In this document: one piece after another, positions 46,960-58,854 of the stretch
How the letters are laid out: each line of letters starts with the position of its first letter
Position numbering within the stretch: position 1 is the first letter of the stretch
Assembly (NCBI RefSeq): GCF_037975245.1
Contig: NC_092568.1
Span: 39,636,631-39,700,630 of the forward strand
Direction: 5' to 3'
Source of the DNA: Apostichopus japonicus
Taxonomy: Eukaryota > Echinodermata > Holothuroidea > Aspidochirotida > Stichopodidae
DNA length: 64,000 nt
The notes under the pieces: model-generated
Told to the model about the DNA's origin: nothing
Database searches by the model: none
Seen by the model: only the letters and a program-made list of their open reading frames with translations
Program-made: the position numbers and the translations under genes

Positions 46960-49900
46960 TTAGTCGTTTGTATTGGTCAAATACTCTTTGGACCGGGTAA
47001 GACGCATTATGGAACTCTTCAACAATGTCCTTAGAATTCATAAGACCAATTGGTTGGGTGTCCGAGGCGTGCTGGTCTTCACAAGGGCCTAAACATATTT
47101 GCAGGTCCATTAACATTCATTAACGAAGTAATGATTTAGTGGTCATTTAAATTGGTCAAGCACTCTTTGGACCGGGCAAGACGCATCATGGTACCGTTCT
47201 ACAATGTTCTTGGACTTCCTGTGACCTATTGGTTAGGTGGTCCAAGGCGTGCTGGTCTTGATTGGGGCCCAAAGCTTTTTCGTGGTCCCTTTACACTCAT
47301 TGAAGAAGTAATGATTTAGTGGTCATTTAAATTGGTCAAGCACTCTTTGGACCGGGCAAGACGCATTATGGTACTATTCTACAATGCCTTTAGAGTACAT
47401 GTTACCGATTGGTTAGGTGGTCCAAGGCGTGCTGCATGGATGAGGGCCCAAAGCTTTTTCGTGGTCCCTTTACACTCGATGATGTAGTAATGATTTAGTG
47501 GTCATTTAAATTGGTCAAGCACTCTTTGGACCGGGCAAGACGCATTATGGTACTCTTTTACAATGTCTTTAGAGTACATGTTACCGATTGGTTAGGTGGT
47601 CCAAGGCGTGTTGCATGGATGAGAGCCCAAAGCTTTTTCGTGGTCCCGTTACACTCGATGATGTAGTAATGATTTAGTGGTCATTTAAATTGGTCAAGCA
47701 CGCTTTGGACCGGGCAAGACGCATTATGATACTCTTTTACAATGTCTTTAGAGTACATGTTACCGATTGGTTAGGTGGTCCAAGGCGTGCTGCATGGATG
47801 AGGGCCCAAAGCTTTTTCGTGGTCCCTTTGCACTCATTTAATAAGTAATGATTTAAAGGTCAGTTTAATTGGTCAAGCACGCTTTGGACCGGGCAAGACG
47901 CATTATGGTACTATTCTACAATGTCTTTAGAGTACATGTTACCGATTGGTTAGGTGGTCCAAGGCGTGTTGCATGGATGAGGGCCCAAAGTTTTTTCGTG
48001 GTCCCGTTACACTCGATGATGAAGTAATGATTTAGTGGTCATCTAAATTGGTCATGCACGCTTTGGACCGGGCAAGACGCATTATGGTACTCTTTTACAA
48101 TGTCTTTAGAGTACATGTTACCGATTGGTTAGGTGGTCCAAGGCGTGTTGCATGGATGAGGGCCCAAAGCTTTTTCGTGGTCCCGTTACACTCGATGATG
48201 TAGTAATGATTTAGTGGTCATTTAAATTGGTCAAGCACGCTTTGGACCGGGCAAGACGCATTATGGTACTCTTTTACAATGTCTTTAGAGTACATGTTAC
48301 CGATTGGTTAGGTGGTCCAAGGCGTGTTGCATGGATGAGAGCCCAAAGCTTTTTCGTGGTCCCGTTACACTCGATGATGTAGTAATGATTTAGTGGTCAT
48401 TTAAATTGGTCAAGCACGCTTTGGACCGGGCAAGACGCATTATGATACTCTTTTACAATGTCTTTAGAGTACATGTTACCGATTGGTTAGGTGGTCCAAG
48501 GCGTGCTGCATGGATGAGGGCCCAAAGCTTTTTCGTGGTCCCTTTGCACTCATTTAATAAGTAATGATTTAAAGGTCAGTTTAATTGGTCAAGCACGCTT
48601 TGGACCGGGCAAGACGCATTATGGTACTATTCTACAATGTCTTTAGAGTACATGTTACCGATTGGTTAGGTGGTCCAAGGCGTGCTGCATGGATGAGGGC
48701 CCAAAGCTTTTTCGTGGTCCCTTTGCACTCATTTAATAAGTAATGATTTAAAGGTCAGTTTAATTGGTCAAGCACGCTTTGGACCGGGCAAGACGCATTA
48801 TGGTACTATTCTACAATGCCTTTAGAGTACATGTTACCGATTGGTTAGGTGGTCCAAGGCGTGCTGCATGGATGAGGGCCCAAAGCTTTTTCGTGGTCCC
48901 GTTACACTCATCGGAAGAAGTAATGATTTAGTGGTCATTTAAATTGGTCAAGCACGCTTTGGACCGGGCAAGACGCATTATGGTACTCTTCTACAATGTC
49001 ATTAGAGTTCACGTTGACCATTGGTTAGGTGATCCAAGGCGTGCTGCTTGGATTAGGGCCCAAAGTTTTTTCGTGGTCCCGTTACACTCGATGATGTAGT
49101 AATGATTTAGTGGTCATTTAAATTGGTCAAGCACGCTTTGGACCGGGCAAGACGCATTATGGTACTCTTCTACAAGATCCTTAGAGTTAATGTTACCCAT
49201 TGGTTAGGTGGTCCAATGCGTGCTGCATGGATTAGGGCCCAAAGCTTTTTCGTGGTCCGTTACACTCATCGGAAGAAGCAATGATTTAGTGGTCATTTAA
49301 GTTGGTCAAGCACGCTTTGGACCGGGCAAGACGCATTATGGTACTCTTATGCAATGTCCTTAGAGTTCATGTTAACCATCGGTTTGGTGATCCAAGGCGT
49401 GCTGCATGGATTAGGGCCCAAAGCTTTTTTGTGGTCCCGTTACACTCATTAAAAAAGTAATGATTTAGTGGTCATTTAAATTGGTCAAGCACTCTTTGGA
49501 CCGGGCAAGACGCATTATGTTACCCTTCTACAAGATCCTTAGACTTCCTACGACCCATTGGTTGGGCGGTCCAAGGCGTGCTGGTCTTGATTAGGGCCCT
49601 CATGTTTTTATTTCAGTTCCCGTTACATTTATTTAAAATAAATGTTGATATAATGGTCATTTTAATTGGTCAAGCACTCTTTGGACCGGGCAAGACGCAT
49701 TATGGTATCCTTCTACAATGTGTCAAGAATTCATATGACCCATTGGTAAGGTGGTCCAAGGCGTGCTAGTCTTGATTAGGGCCTAATGTAATTTTTTACA
49801 TTAATTTAAGAACTGATGAAGTACTGGTCATTTTAGTTGGCCAAGAACTATTTGGACCGGGCAAGATGCATTATGGTACCCTTCTACATAGTCATCGGAG
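46960..49900 (-). repeat. 179-bp satellite array, right arm of element B (~17 copies)
   Basis: It is the same monomer, reverse orientation, with the subtypes of the left arm of A: the aaaggtcagttt variant is at about 47852, 48571 and 48750. The outermost monomer is more diverged than those of the other three arms. Confidence 0.96.
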
Positions 49901-50093
49901 TTCATATGACCCATGGGCCATAGATAAACCTCTTTCCACGACCAAATGTTGAACATCTTGTAAGAAAGCTTTTGTCTTGCCACAGGTGTTACGTCGATAC
50001 AATTGTCGAATACGTAACCGAATAGGCAGCTCAGTTACTCATTCGCGAATATCGAACGAGGAACGGGGAATAAGTATCTAACTTCACACCGGT

Positions 50094-51749
50094 TAATAAA
50101 TGCCAGCAAGTACAAAAGACTGGCCAAAGATAGGATAAATAAGCTAGGACCCTACAAGTTTTCTGAAAGAGGACATCGTAGTTAGGCTTTATAAACAGTC
50201 GGTTAGGCCTCATCTGGAGTATGCTGTGCAGGCCTGGAACCCATATTTTGCTAAGGATAAGGAAGTACTTGAAAAGGTCCAGAGGAGGGCTACTATAGGA
50301 TGATTAGTTCCTTAAAGAGCGTTCCTTATTATAGGCGGTTACAACTGTTGAATCTCACCACACTGGAGCTTAGGAGGTTACGTGGGGACTTGATCCAGGT
50401 TTTCAAGATTGTGTATGGTTTCGACAATTTATCCTTTACTGACTTTTTCATGTTTGCTAACAGTAGCTGTACCCAATGGCGGATCCAAGGCCTTTGTTTG
50501 GGAGGGGCCAAAGTGGCATAAGAGTGATATGGGGGAGGGGTCTAAGGGGGTGCCCCCTCCCCTTTGGAAAATTTTCTATTGCTGAATGCCCTCAGATGCA
50601 ATTTGGTGCGACAAAAGTGTACAATGGTGATGTTAATTTACTTCTAAAAAAATGTTTCCCAGGTGTAATTTTCTAAAATATTTATAAAACAAAGTTGGGA
50701 TCATCTTTCTCAAGAAATTTTATTTCTCATAGGTTATAAATTTCTTACAACCAGCCTGTAACTGCAAAATGGTGTTAAACTGTAAATCCTCATGCTCATA
50801 CATTTACATAGCTCCCAACTCTTGAGAAGGCAAATGCTGGTCCATGCCACGAATCGCCGTCCTGGGGGAGGGGGATAAGGGGAGGGGGTGTCGAATTTTT
50901 TTGGAATCCTGGTGATGCCTACATGTAAAATGGTGGCACTTAGAAAGGCTTTTTTTCACCTCTGAGAAATATGCATTTTTTTGTGTGTAACATCAATAAA
51001 TTGAATAGTAGGTGATAATTCATTCTTTCCCTTGGCATGAAAATGTTCGCTGCTCACCCCAATGAAAAGAATTATAGGCTAATTTGAGGTTCAAATGATG
51101 CTGTAAAAGAGGTTTTATACTCTATTATGCTCAATGCTAAAGAAATGATGGTTGCTAAGTCAAAATTTGATGCAAATTTTTTTATGTATACTTGACAATT
51201 ACAATGCGGTTTTTTCGGACGCTTGTGCGGGTCAGCGGGTTTGGGTGTTAGAATGCGGGTCTAATTCCCGCGAATTGCGGGTCAGTTGGGAGCTCTGCAT
51301 TTAGTTTTAAACCAGAAAACGAAAAGGTTTAGACTAGTCTACCACTGCTATTCCTCTCGATTTTTTAAATTTCCAATCATATGATTTAGCGGATGTTCGG
51401 AAACATTTTTTGGCTCACCTTTGGGGGGGCCATGGCCCCCCTTGGCCCCCCTTGGATCCGCCAGTGGTTGTACCAGAGGTCATTGTCTTAAACTCTAAAA
51501 GTCACATAGTAGGATTAATATTTGGCATAACTTTTTTCTAATAGGGTTGTGAATGAGTGGAATGGTTTGCCTGAGAAAGTTGTACTTGCAAGTAGTGTCA
51601 ATGGGTTTAAGAATGCTTTGGACAAGCACTTTAAGCTTTCTAATCGGGTCTGAGTGTTTGTGTCTTCAGTTCTTTTTCTCTCTATAGGGTCCTTGATGGG
51701 GACTTAAGTGTCCCTCCTGATCCTTTTTTCTACTAAACTAAACTAAACT
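50094..51749 (+). pseudogene. 5'-truncated CR1/L2-like LINE, reverse transcriptase C-terminus, split by a hAT element
   Basis: Frames resembling the end of a non-LTR reverse transcriptase can be read: [20 protein letters not shown], then [34 protein letters not shown] and DLIQVFKIVYG. After the inserted element (50474-51466) the similarity resumes with VVNEWNGLPEKVVLASSVNG and FKNALDKHFKL. Stops and shifts break the frame. The 3' end is a short (actaa)n tail at about 51733-51749, typical of CR1/L2-type tails. Endonuclease and most of the reverse transcriptase are absent. It begins immediately after the terminus of foldback element B. Confidence 0.9.
50474..51466. mobile_element. hAT-like element inside the LINE
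   Basis: Ends are CAATGGCGGATCCAAGG and CCTTGGATCCGCCAGTG (one mismatch). Flanking 8-mers are gctgtacc (50466-50473) and gttgtacc (51467-51474), a target duplication with one change. GC-rich near both ends, with no transposase frame. Confidence 0.88.
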
Positions 51750-51815
51750 AATGACTATGTAGAAGGGTGCCATAATGCATCTTGCCCGGTCCAAATAGTT
51801 CTTGAGTTCAACTAA
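51749..51815 (+). repeat. Isolated foldback satellite fragment
   Basis: It reads actatgtagaagggtgccat, then aatgcatcttgcccggtcca and aatagttcttgag, matching the outermost monomer of the element arms (compare 38728-38775). It directly follows the LINE tail. It shows that more satellite-element sequence lay to the right before the LINE inserted, or that the LINE inserted into another copy. Confidence 0.85.
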
Positions 51816-51821
51816 AAATCA

Positions 51822-52611
51822 GGCGCGTAGCGAAGATTTTGCCAAGGGAGGGGCGAAGATTGTAAGCAAACTATCTAAGCGTAGCGCCACCATGGATTGG
51901 CGCGAAGCGTAAAAGAATATTTTGGTCGAAAATGCCTCCCAGATTGCTGGAAATGGCACTTGCAGGCCTTGTAAGTTGCATCTCAGCATATTCTATTTTG
52001 AAATTACTAGCGATATCATAAAAACAAATATGCTCGAGGGGGGGGGGGGGGCGGTCGCCATAGGCGTAGGATCGAGGCGGGGGACTGCAGCCCAAAAGTG
52101 TTTGTAAAAAATCGGGCAATATGCTGAGAATTTTTCGGGCACCTACTGAAAGAATAATAATTTTGCAATGTGTTTTTAAATGGTTAAACTTATATTACTA
52201 TTATATCATTATTATTGTTACGACTTCCCCAATAATTCTAATCAATAGGGATGGGTATTAACACGGAAAGTGATTGTATGTTATTGGCATATGATGTACT
52301 AACCGATGAATACCTATATGATATGCACATGAACACGTTGAACGCGCGCGGAGCGCGCAAAAATTTTGGTTATATTTTTCGGGCAAGTCATTACAGCCCC
52401 ACAAATCAAATTAGGCTCCTACGCCTGTGGCGCCGCCGCCGCCGCCAAATATGATTTGGATAAATAATCTCACGCATTATTTTCTATTTATAGCCACACA
52501 AAAAGAACGATGCCACCAAATATTGGGGGGATATTAGATACTATATCCCCCACCTAAAATATTGGGGGGACATGTCCCCCCGCCCCCCCCCCCCCATGAT
52601 CGCCGCCTATG
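51822..52611. other. G/C-tract-rich repeat-like sequence, no gene
   Basis: It contains CAGGCGCGTAGCG at 51822, cctacgcctg at about 52421, (CCG)n at 52430-52445 and long poly-G/C runs (52036-52050, 52564-52594). It looks like one or two decayed MITEs, but I could not define matching ends or a target duplication. Confidence 0.4.
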
Positions 52612-52825
52612 GTATTGATGCAACAGAAGAACAAGAGACATGGCTATATTGGGACGGTTGGTAAACCACGGGAGAAACATGAAGTATACATGAAGCCATC
52701 TATTCTTGATTTTGAAGGCACACCAGTAATATGCCTTTTTGCCCTCCGGCACGGACATTGCAGAGGGTGAGGAGCTGCTATACGACTACGGTGTGTCTAA
52801 TATACCCTGAAAGCAGCAAGTTTAG
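52612..52825 (+). pseudogene. SET-domain remnant (KMT5A-like), frameshifted
   Basis: Pieces in different frames read IDATEE, ILGRLVNHGRNMK, PSILDFEGTPVICLFALR and DIAEGEELLYDYGVSNIP. The order of an N-H motif and then G-E-E-L-x-Y-D-Y-G is the end of a SET methyltransferase domain, in which the N-H and Tyr residues bind S-adenosylmethionine and the substrate lysine. At least two frameshifts separate the pieces. A TGA stands where a Trp codon would continue after NIP. A possible donor (tttag|gtaaaa) follows. It is probably the upstream exon of the decayed gene at 54657-60566. Confidence 0.7.
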
Positions 52826-54656
52826 GTAAAAATGGAGGTTATACCATAAGGAAGACTTCTATTACTTCTAATCATGAGAATGAAACAAGTGTCCAACGCT
52901 TCACATTGCAACTTGAAATCTAGAATACCTTTATAAGAGAATCCTTCGCTTTTCTATGAATAAAATGCAACCCAGTAGTCTTCTACTTCATGAAAGTGAA
53001 TGTTTCAAAACATTTGCTATTCTTTAATATTCTTGTTGTTGCTTGAAGTAACATATGAATTTTACTTTCATGTCAGTTTGTTTTGTTTATTGTATTTACT
53101 ATAACGTTATAATGAAGAAGCTATTCTCAGCTCAACTGTGAGATAGGTAACTTTGTACATAGTTCTCACCAAAGTAATAACTTCATAGTATTGCCATATT
53201 ATAATATGCTATATGCCTTTGTGTTTAGCACATTCATACAGCAAAGTAGTGGAGCAAATATGGAACCAATCAACGTTTGCAACTCGTCTTTCACTTTTTA
53301 CTTGAATTTCTAGGATATTCAAATACTCATTTAGTTGCATTTCTCTCATTATAATCTATGATGTTTGCTGTGTATGTATGCTGATTGTGTTTATGTAAGA
53401 GTTGCGGGATATGGGGTTATTGTCAGCAGCTAGCTGACCAGCAGGCTTGTTGGGATATCCCCTAGTGGTTACAAAGTGTGGGGACAGCTAACCACTATAT
53501 TTTGAACACAGCAGGCTAAATAAAAAATGAGACTGACTGTTAGATTCAGTGTGTAACTATATTAACTCGTTTGCTTTATTGTTGCTGGCTAGAAACCTCT
53601 TGACCATGTGAATAAATCCTACAGAATGGTAAAATAAATTAAACGGTAGACACCCGATGACTGGTATGCACCATAAATGATAAAAAGGGTCAATGATTGT
53701 CCGGCAGATAACTGCAAGTACAAAAAGGGACGGTGGGCGATAGCGATCGATGAACCTCCAGTAAATAACAAATCAGTTCCCATGGTGTCCTTCCCAAGGA
53801 AAGTAGAAAGTCCAGGTACAATATTACTAAAACAGTGACGGCAGCTCTCCGTTCCATCAATTCCATAAGTGTGAATAGGCACAGTGAACAAGATGTTTAC
53901 AATTTAAAAATTAATACTCCAACAAATAATTCCTTCCGAAAAGTTAAGAAACATTTTATCAAACAAGGTTGACAGCTTAGTTAACAACAACTCTGTATAT
54001 CTACACAGTGGACAGACTTTGACCAAGAGTGACCAGACACTACTCATGCCCTGGTGACTGGCTCACAAAAAAAAACCCAGCATCTCTTTCTAAGACTCAT
54101 GGAAGGCAGTTCCTAAACCACAGCAATTAAACATGTGGCCAACTTAGCTCCTCTCATTGGCGCAACTACACTCTTGGTACCAGGAGCAACACTTAGAACG
54201 AATCAGGTTTAACCACCCAATACTACATTTACATACTAATAATGGACACCCTGTTTTCTAAAAAAAGGCAGGAAGTAAGGAAGTTGTTTAGTACAGACTG
54301 AGCAAACAGGCAGAACAAAGAAAGTAATGTTTTCAAAGTCTAACTATACTACTTATAAAGAATAAAATGAACACAGCATATGAAGGAGAGGAAGAAACAT
54401 AAATATATCTATTTACATTAATATAACATCAAATGTGCTCAGGTAATGTGAACAGAAGGTTAAGAAACAACCTACTTGAGTTTTGTTTCTTAAGTTATCT
54501 GACTTCATTTCATATTCAGCATTAAGTAGTTCTGACTGATTTATCAACTCAGACCAAGATTTTCAATTAGGTTAAACTATGTTTGAAACTATTATCATCA
54601 TTAAAAGGACTCACATTACTCGGACTTAAGGAGATATAGTAACTTTGCTGAATATT
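52826..54656. other. No gene recognised (likely intron of the decayed SET/recombinase gene)
   Basis: AT-rich sequence without a recognisable exon or clear repeat. A 90-codon minus-strand frame at 53619-53891 has no family resemblance. Confidence 0.4.
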
Positions 54657-55570
54657 ACAGGCACATAATGAAAATGGATCAACATCATCTGTTGCAACAG
54701 GGATATCAGGATCTCTCGAAAAGGACATTTTATCATCATCACTAGAACAGAGAGTTTCATATCAACACTCTGAGTTAATTTCGTCAGTCATAGACACAGA
54801 GGACTTACCAGAGAGCAATGCATTAACCGGTGACCCAAACCAATGACTGAAAGTGAACAAAATGAGAAGGAATCATCATCTCTCATAAATATATCAGCTG
54901 AAGGGCTTCAAACATTTTCGTTGGTGATGGACATTAAGGAACCCTCAAATGGCAATGTGTCATGTGTGAATGCAAATTAACAAAACGAAGATAGATCATC
55001 ATCTCAGGAAAAGGACATATCAGTTAAAAGGCCTTAAATTCTGACTCAAAACCCATGACTGTTAAGGGACGAAATGAAAAAGGATCATCATCTCCAGAAA
55101 AGGAAATATCTGTTGAAGGATCTGAAATATGTTCATTACTCATGGACACTGAAGACCCCTCAGACAGCTCTGCTTTAACATCTGATTCACAACCCATAAC
55201 TGCTGATGATATAAAGTTTGCACCAAAGATTTTGATGAAAGAGACTCCAATGAAGCATATTGAAGTGAGCTCTTTGGTTCTGAAGTTGGAAACTGAAAAC
55301 GTTTTAAAATATGCATCTCAAGTACTCAATGAATAGAGTCCAATTTCTCTGGAAAAGTATATGTCAGCCATAGGATCTGAAATATGTTCCCTGCTCATGG
55401 AAGCTGAGGACTCCTTGGAATGCAATGCCTCAACCGTTGATTCATAACTCATGACTCAAGACATACCTGCTTAAGGGCCTTAAACATGTTCCTTAATCAT
55501 GGACAATTAAGTATCTGAAAGTGATGCCTCAACCAGTGAGTCAGAATCGGAGTCTTCTAGTAGTGACTAC
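54657..55570 (+). pseudogene. Decayed acidic Ser-rich repeat region
   Basis: About five diverged copies of a ~60-codon repeat have the pattern SSSPEKDISVEG-S-E-ICSLLMD-T-ED. The best open copy is 55055-55336; the others contain stop codons. It runs directly into the Ser/Asp/Glu-rich start of the recombinase-like part (about 55500-55640). It may once have been one acidic linker between the SET remnant and the zinc-finger and recombinase parts. Confidence 0.6.
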
Positions 55571-55573
55571 TAT

Positions 55574-57298
55574 TTGCCTGAATCTGATTATTCTGAGGAT
55601 GGAGAAAGTTATGACATACCCTTACCCCGATTCATTCACAGTAGTGTTTGTGTATCTAGCTCTCCAAGCAGAAAATGTTCATCTCACAATATAAAACAGT
55701 ACTCTGAAGAAGAAACTGTTTGTGTATCCAGCTCATCAGACATGAACAGCCAATGCCCTCAAGAAAACACCAGTCGTAACTCATCATCATCAAGCAAATC
55801 ATGTGGCAGAAAAAGAAAATATGATAAGAGTGCATATTGTACATTTTGCCAAACAAGCCAAGCAAAATTGCCTCGACATCTCTCTGAATGTAAGAAACAT
55901 TAGGATAGGCCAGAAGTTTTTCAATGGCTGGCAACTAAAGACCCAGAGCTGAAGGCTGAAAGACTTACAAAAATGAGAAATTGTGGAAACTTCGTACACA
56001 ATGCAAAAGTAAGGAAAGAAAACCAAGAAGTTTTGATTCCAGTTTCCGGCCAATTTCACAGCAGACCAAATGATTACCTATCATGCAGTAATTGCTTTGG
56101 CTATTGGCGTTGCACGTTTCATTAAAGCAGACACGTTAACCAGACAGCTGGCAGAAAAGCTTTCCTTGAAACTTGGTCATGATAAAGACCAGTATGCATA
56201 TGTTAGAACGAAATTAAGAGAAGTTGGCCGCATGGTAGTTCAATACATGACTGGTGAAAGTAACGCATCATTGATCGATCCAAAGAAGTTTGTAGCTGTT
56301 GTAAACGCCACACGTCAGACATCATGCTTTGATGCTGATAGCCACCTTTATGAGACACCAAGTCTAGCGCTGAATATTGGTCACAGCCTGAAGAAATATT
56401 AAAATGTGATGCTCTAATTTAATAAAAGGTGATTTTGACATTGAAAAGCGACGTAGAGCCTTTATTGAGCTGTACAACATGAAGTGGGAAGAGCTTGTTT
56501 CAAGACATGCTTTGAGAACTCTAAATGAGAACAAAAGAAATGAACCAAAGTACCTCCCAGTCTCAAGTGATATTGTCAAAGTAACCAAGTACCTCAATGA
56601 CAAAGTTGCATGTGGAGTGAATGTACTGGAGAATGAGTCAAAAATTAAATCAAGTGACGTAAAACATACCTGGAAAAACCTAACTGAAGCGACCATGTCC
56701 TCCTTGATGGTGTTCAAAAGAAAGCGATCAGGTGAAGTTGCAAAAATTACGGAATCAGACCTAACCAAATGCACAATGGGTGGCAATGGAGTTGCGGTAG
56801 AAGGATTATCGAAATTGGAACAGGAGCTATGCAAAGTACTGTGGCGAATAGAGATAATCGGAAATAAAACTAGAACTGTTCCAGTGTTAATGACAAGCAA
56901 GTTGAAGGAAGCCGTGGGATCTACTCTACTAGAGTAGAAGAGAGGCTGGTGTTGGGCGAAAAATCAATATGTATGTGCAATATTGCACAATGAAGGTCAT
57001 ATCAGACGACCTGATGTGATTAGAACACATGCCAAGAATTGTGCGGCTATCCATCCTGAGAATGTAACATCGACAAGCCTTCGCAAGCACATTGCGACAT
57101 TTTGCCAAATATTGAACTTAAAGACAATGAACTTGACATCATTGCTCGTTTCATGGGACGTGACATCAGACCCACGGAGAATACTACATTAACTGTTGCA
57201 AGTGGCAAAAGTGTCCAAAGTCTTGTTCAACATAGAGAATGGCACCTTCAAAATAAAGTTGGAGAGCATGGATGAAATCCAACTACAGCCTGATGAAG
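55574..57298 (+). pseudogene. Tyrosine-recombinase-like protein, broken (zinc-finger motif and catalytic-domain remnants)
   Basis: The first frame (55574-55903) ends with a zinc-finger-like motif, CTFCQTSQAKLPRHLSECKKH. The next piece, in another frame, has FVHNAKVRKENQEVL and CSNCFGYW. Then come HDKDQYAYVRTKLREVGRMV, ETPSLALNIGHSLKKY, and at 56479-56937 MKWEELVSRHALRTLNE, with MVFKRKRSGEVAKI carrying the R-x-G-E that resembles the first catalytic Arg of tyrosine recombinases. The frame at 56983-57192 has TSTSLRKHIATFCQILNLK, like the H/x-x-x-R box. Similar multi-copy animal proteins exist, and I suspect a Crypton-type or domesticated recombinase origin. At least four frameshifts or stops break it. 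The exon ends at a good donor (GAAG|gtacta), and the segment that should hold the catalytic Tyr after the R-D-I-R motif is missing. Confidence 0.75.
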
Positions 57299-58412
57299 GT
57301 ACTAACACTTTCTTGTCTTTAGCCGGAAAAGCAGCAGACTGTTTTCTTTTAATAAATGCTGTACATTACAAGTAGTAAGAGGAAGAGCGATTATTGTCCA
57401 GTAAATTATTCATCAGTACATTAGCTGGAGAGATCTAATTAATCTGAACACAAATTCATCCACCTGCAATAATGCTTATCATGTATCTGTTAGTATAGGA
57501 CTGAAATGTGTAGTCCAAGAACGTGATAATTCAGCGTTCCTACAAGTTTCTGCCTTTTCAGTCATAGCTTAGCGTCTTTTAGTTTTCTGAAGCAGTGGAC
57601 TTACTTCTGGCATCGTTTTGTAATTTCAAAGACCCGGTTCTACGATTCCTAGTACTTAAAAGTAGTCTTCACACAAGTTTCCATAGGGTCGATGTCCGTG
57701 TGTAACCGCACGCACGAATCACAATTTATCACAGTATCACTTGGGAGTGGGAAATAAATTATTAATTTAAAACAGTTATAACAATGTTACAGTGTCTAAT
57801 TAAACACACCACATCACAGTGAATTCTTCATAATAAGGATGTCTCCTGTTCGCTGACTTTCATGAACCAAATGCATTGTTATAGCAGGGATCGACTAGTG
57901 TTTCATAGAACATGAATGACCGGGAGAAAGATTTAACATGACACTTGCTCTGGGAACATTAGCATGAAGATAATATGCTGTTTATTCTTCTTTTGTTTTT
58001 TAGATTAGATGTCTTCGTTATGAATTCTCAAGCAGCTAAAACATGTCAAATTACATAAATTGTTGAATTAGGAGTCTGAGATCACTGGACACCCTTGTGT
58101 GTCTGGCATAGTGCGTGTCTTTGCTCGACAATCCTCCTCCTTTTAGACCACTCACAGTCCCGGTCGTCAGTGGTACTGTAGCTCATAAAAGTGATGACCT
58201 TTTAACATGATACTGAAACACTTCAGCTTTAAGCTGCATCTTTGTCTAAGGAACAGACTTGCTAATGACGGCTTTCACATTTTTTCCTAAGCAGTATTCA
58301 AACTGTATCTGCAGAGTGAGCACTTGATAAACTGTAAATAATTTGAATTAAATTCTTTGCCAAACAGTACTAATGATGATGTGCTAACTGATAACAATTA
58401 TCCACTTTCCAG

Positions 58413-58511
58413 GGGTCCCACTTCATGAGAGCGTTGAAGATGATAACAGTACTAGTGCGGTGTTATCCACTGCATCTGATTACACAGACTCCAAGGTCAA
58501 AGCAAGGGAAG
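58413..58511 (+). pseudogene. Further exon of the decayed recombinase-like gene
   Basis: Acceptor tttccag and donor GAAG|gtatgc enclose 99 bp that joins in phase with the exon before (G|GG) and after (G|GT). It encodes VPLHESVEDDNSTSAVLSTA and SDYTDSKVKARE. There is no stop in this exon. Confidence 0.7.
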
Positions 58512-58675
58512 GTATGCAAATACTATCAATTGTGAATATTAAAGGTTATTACAAGCTGTCTATTGTAATGTCTGAGAACTTCAATTTGCAACAAGAGCAT
58601 TAATGAACTTTTAAACAATCTTTTAAACAATCTATTACTTATCTCATTATACATACTTGTTATTTAATTAATCAG

Positions 58676-58854
58676 GTGTAAAGAAGACAAAAAAAGACCG
58701 CAACGAATAAGCCATGGACTAGAGGAAAAGCAAGTAGTAGGAATAATATTCAAGAATTGCTTTTTGAAAAACTAATATCTTGGAAAAGACAAGATCATGA
58801 CTGCTAGAAATGCTGAGCCGACACTTCAGTCTAGGACGTGGAGGAACATTAAAG
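58676..58854 (+). pseudogene. Last exon of the decayed recombinase-like gene, 5' part
   Basis: Acceptor atcag. Pieces in shifted frames read VKKTKKDRN, KPWTR, EEKQVVGIIFKN and AEPTLQSRTWRNIK. The R-T-W-R-x-I/V-K motif resembles the C-terminus of the same multi-copy family. The exon is cut by a hAT insertion at 58855 and resumes at 60520 (DFIWNQNRKS...), ending at a TGA at 60564-60566. Confidence 0.72.

Larger units (their letters stand above)
38525..50093. mobile_element. Foldback element B with satellite-DNA arms (~11.6 kb), inverted relative to A
   Basis: Both termini are complete: ACCGGTGTGAAGTTAGATAC at 38525 and its inverse, ending taacttcacaccggt, at 50093. The arms are satellite arrays of about 27 copies (38735-43470) and 17 copies (46960-49900) in opposite orientation around a core at 43480-46955. 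The core is the reverse complement of core A. Short diagnostic variants in the termini match between the two ends of B (gagctgcctattcgg; ctgtggc) and differ from those of A (gctaccgattcag; ctctggc). This suggests two elements, each with homogenised ends. No transposase gene is present. Confidence 0.87.

Noticed and set aside
26257-50093. Possibility that the inverted duplication is an assembly artefact
   Set aside because: Not fully excluded, but array sizes, terminal variants and point differences between the two elements argue for two real copies.
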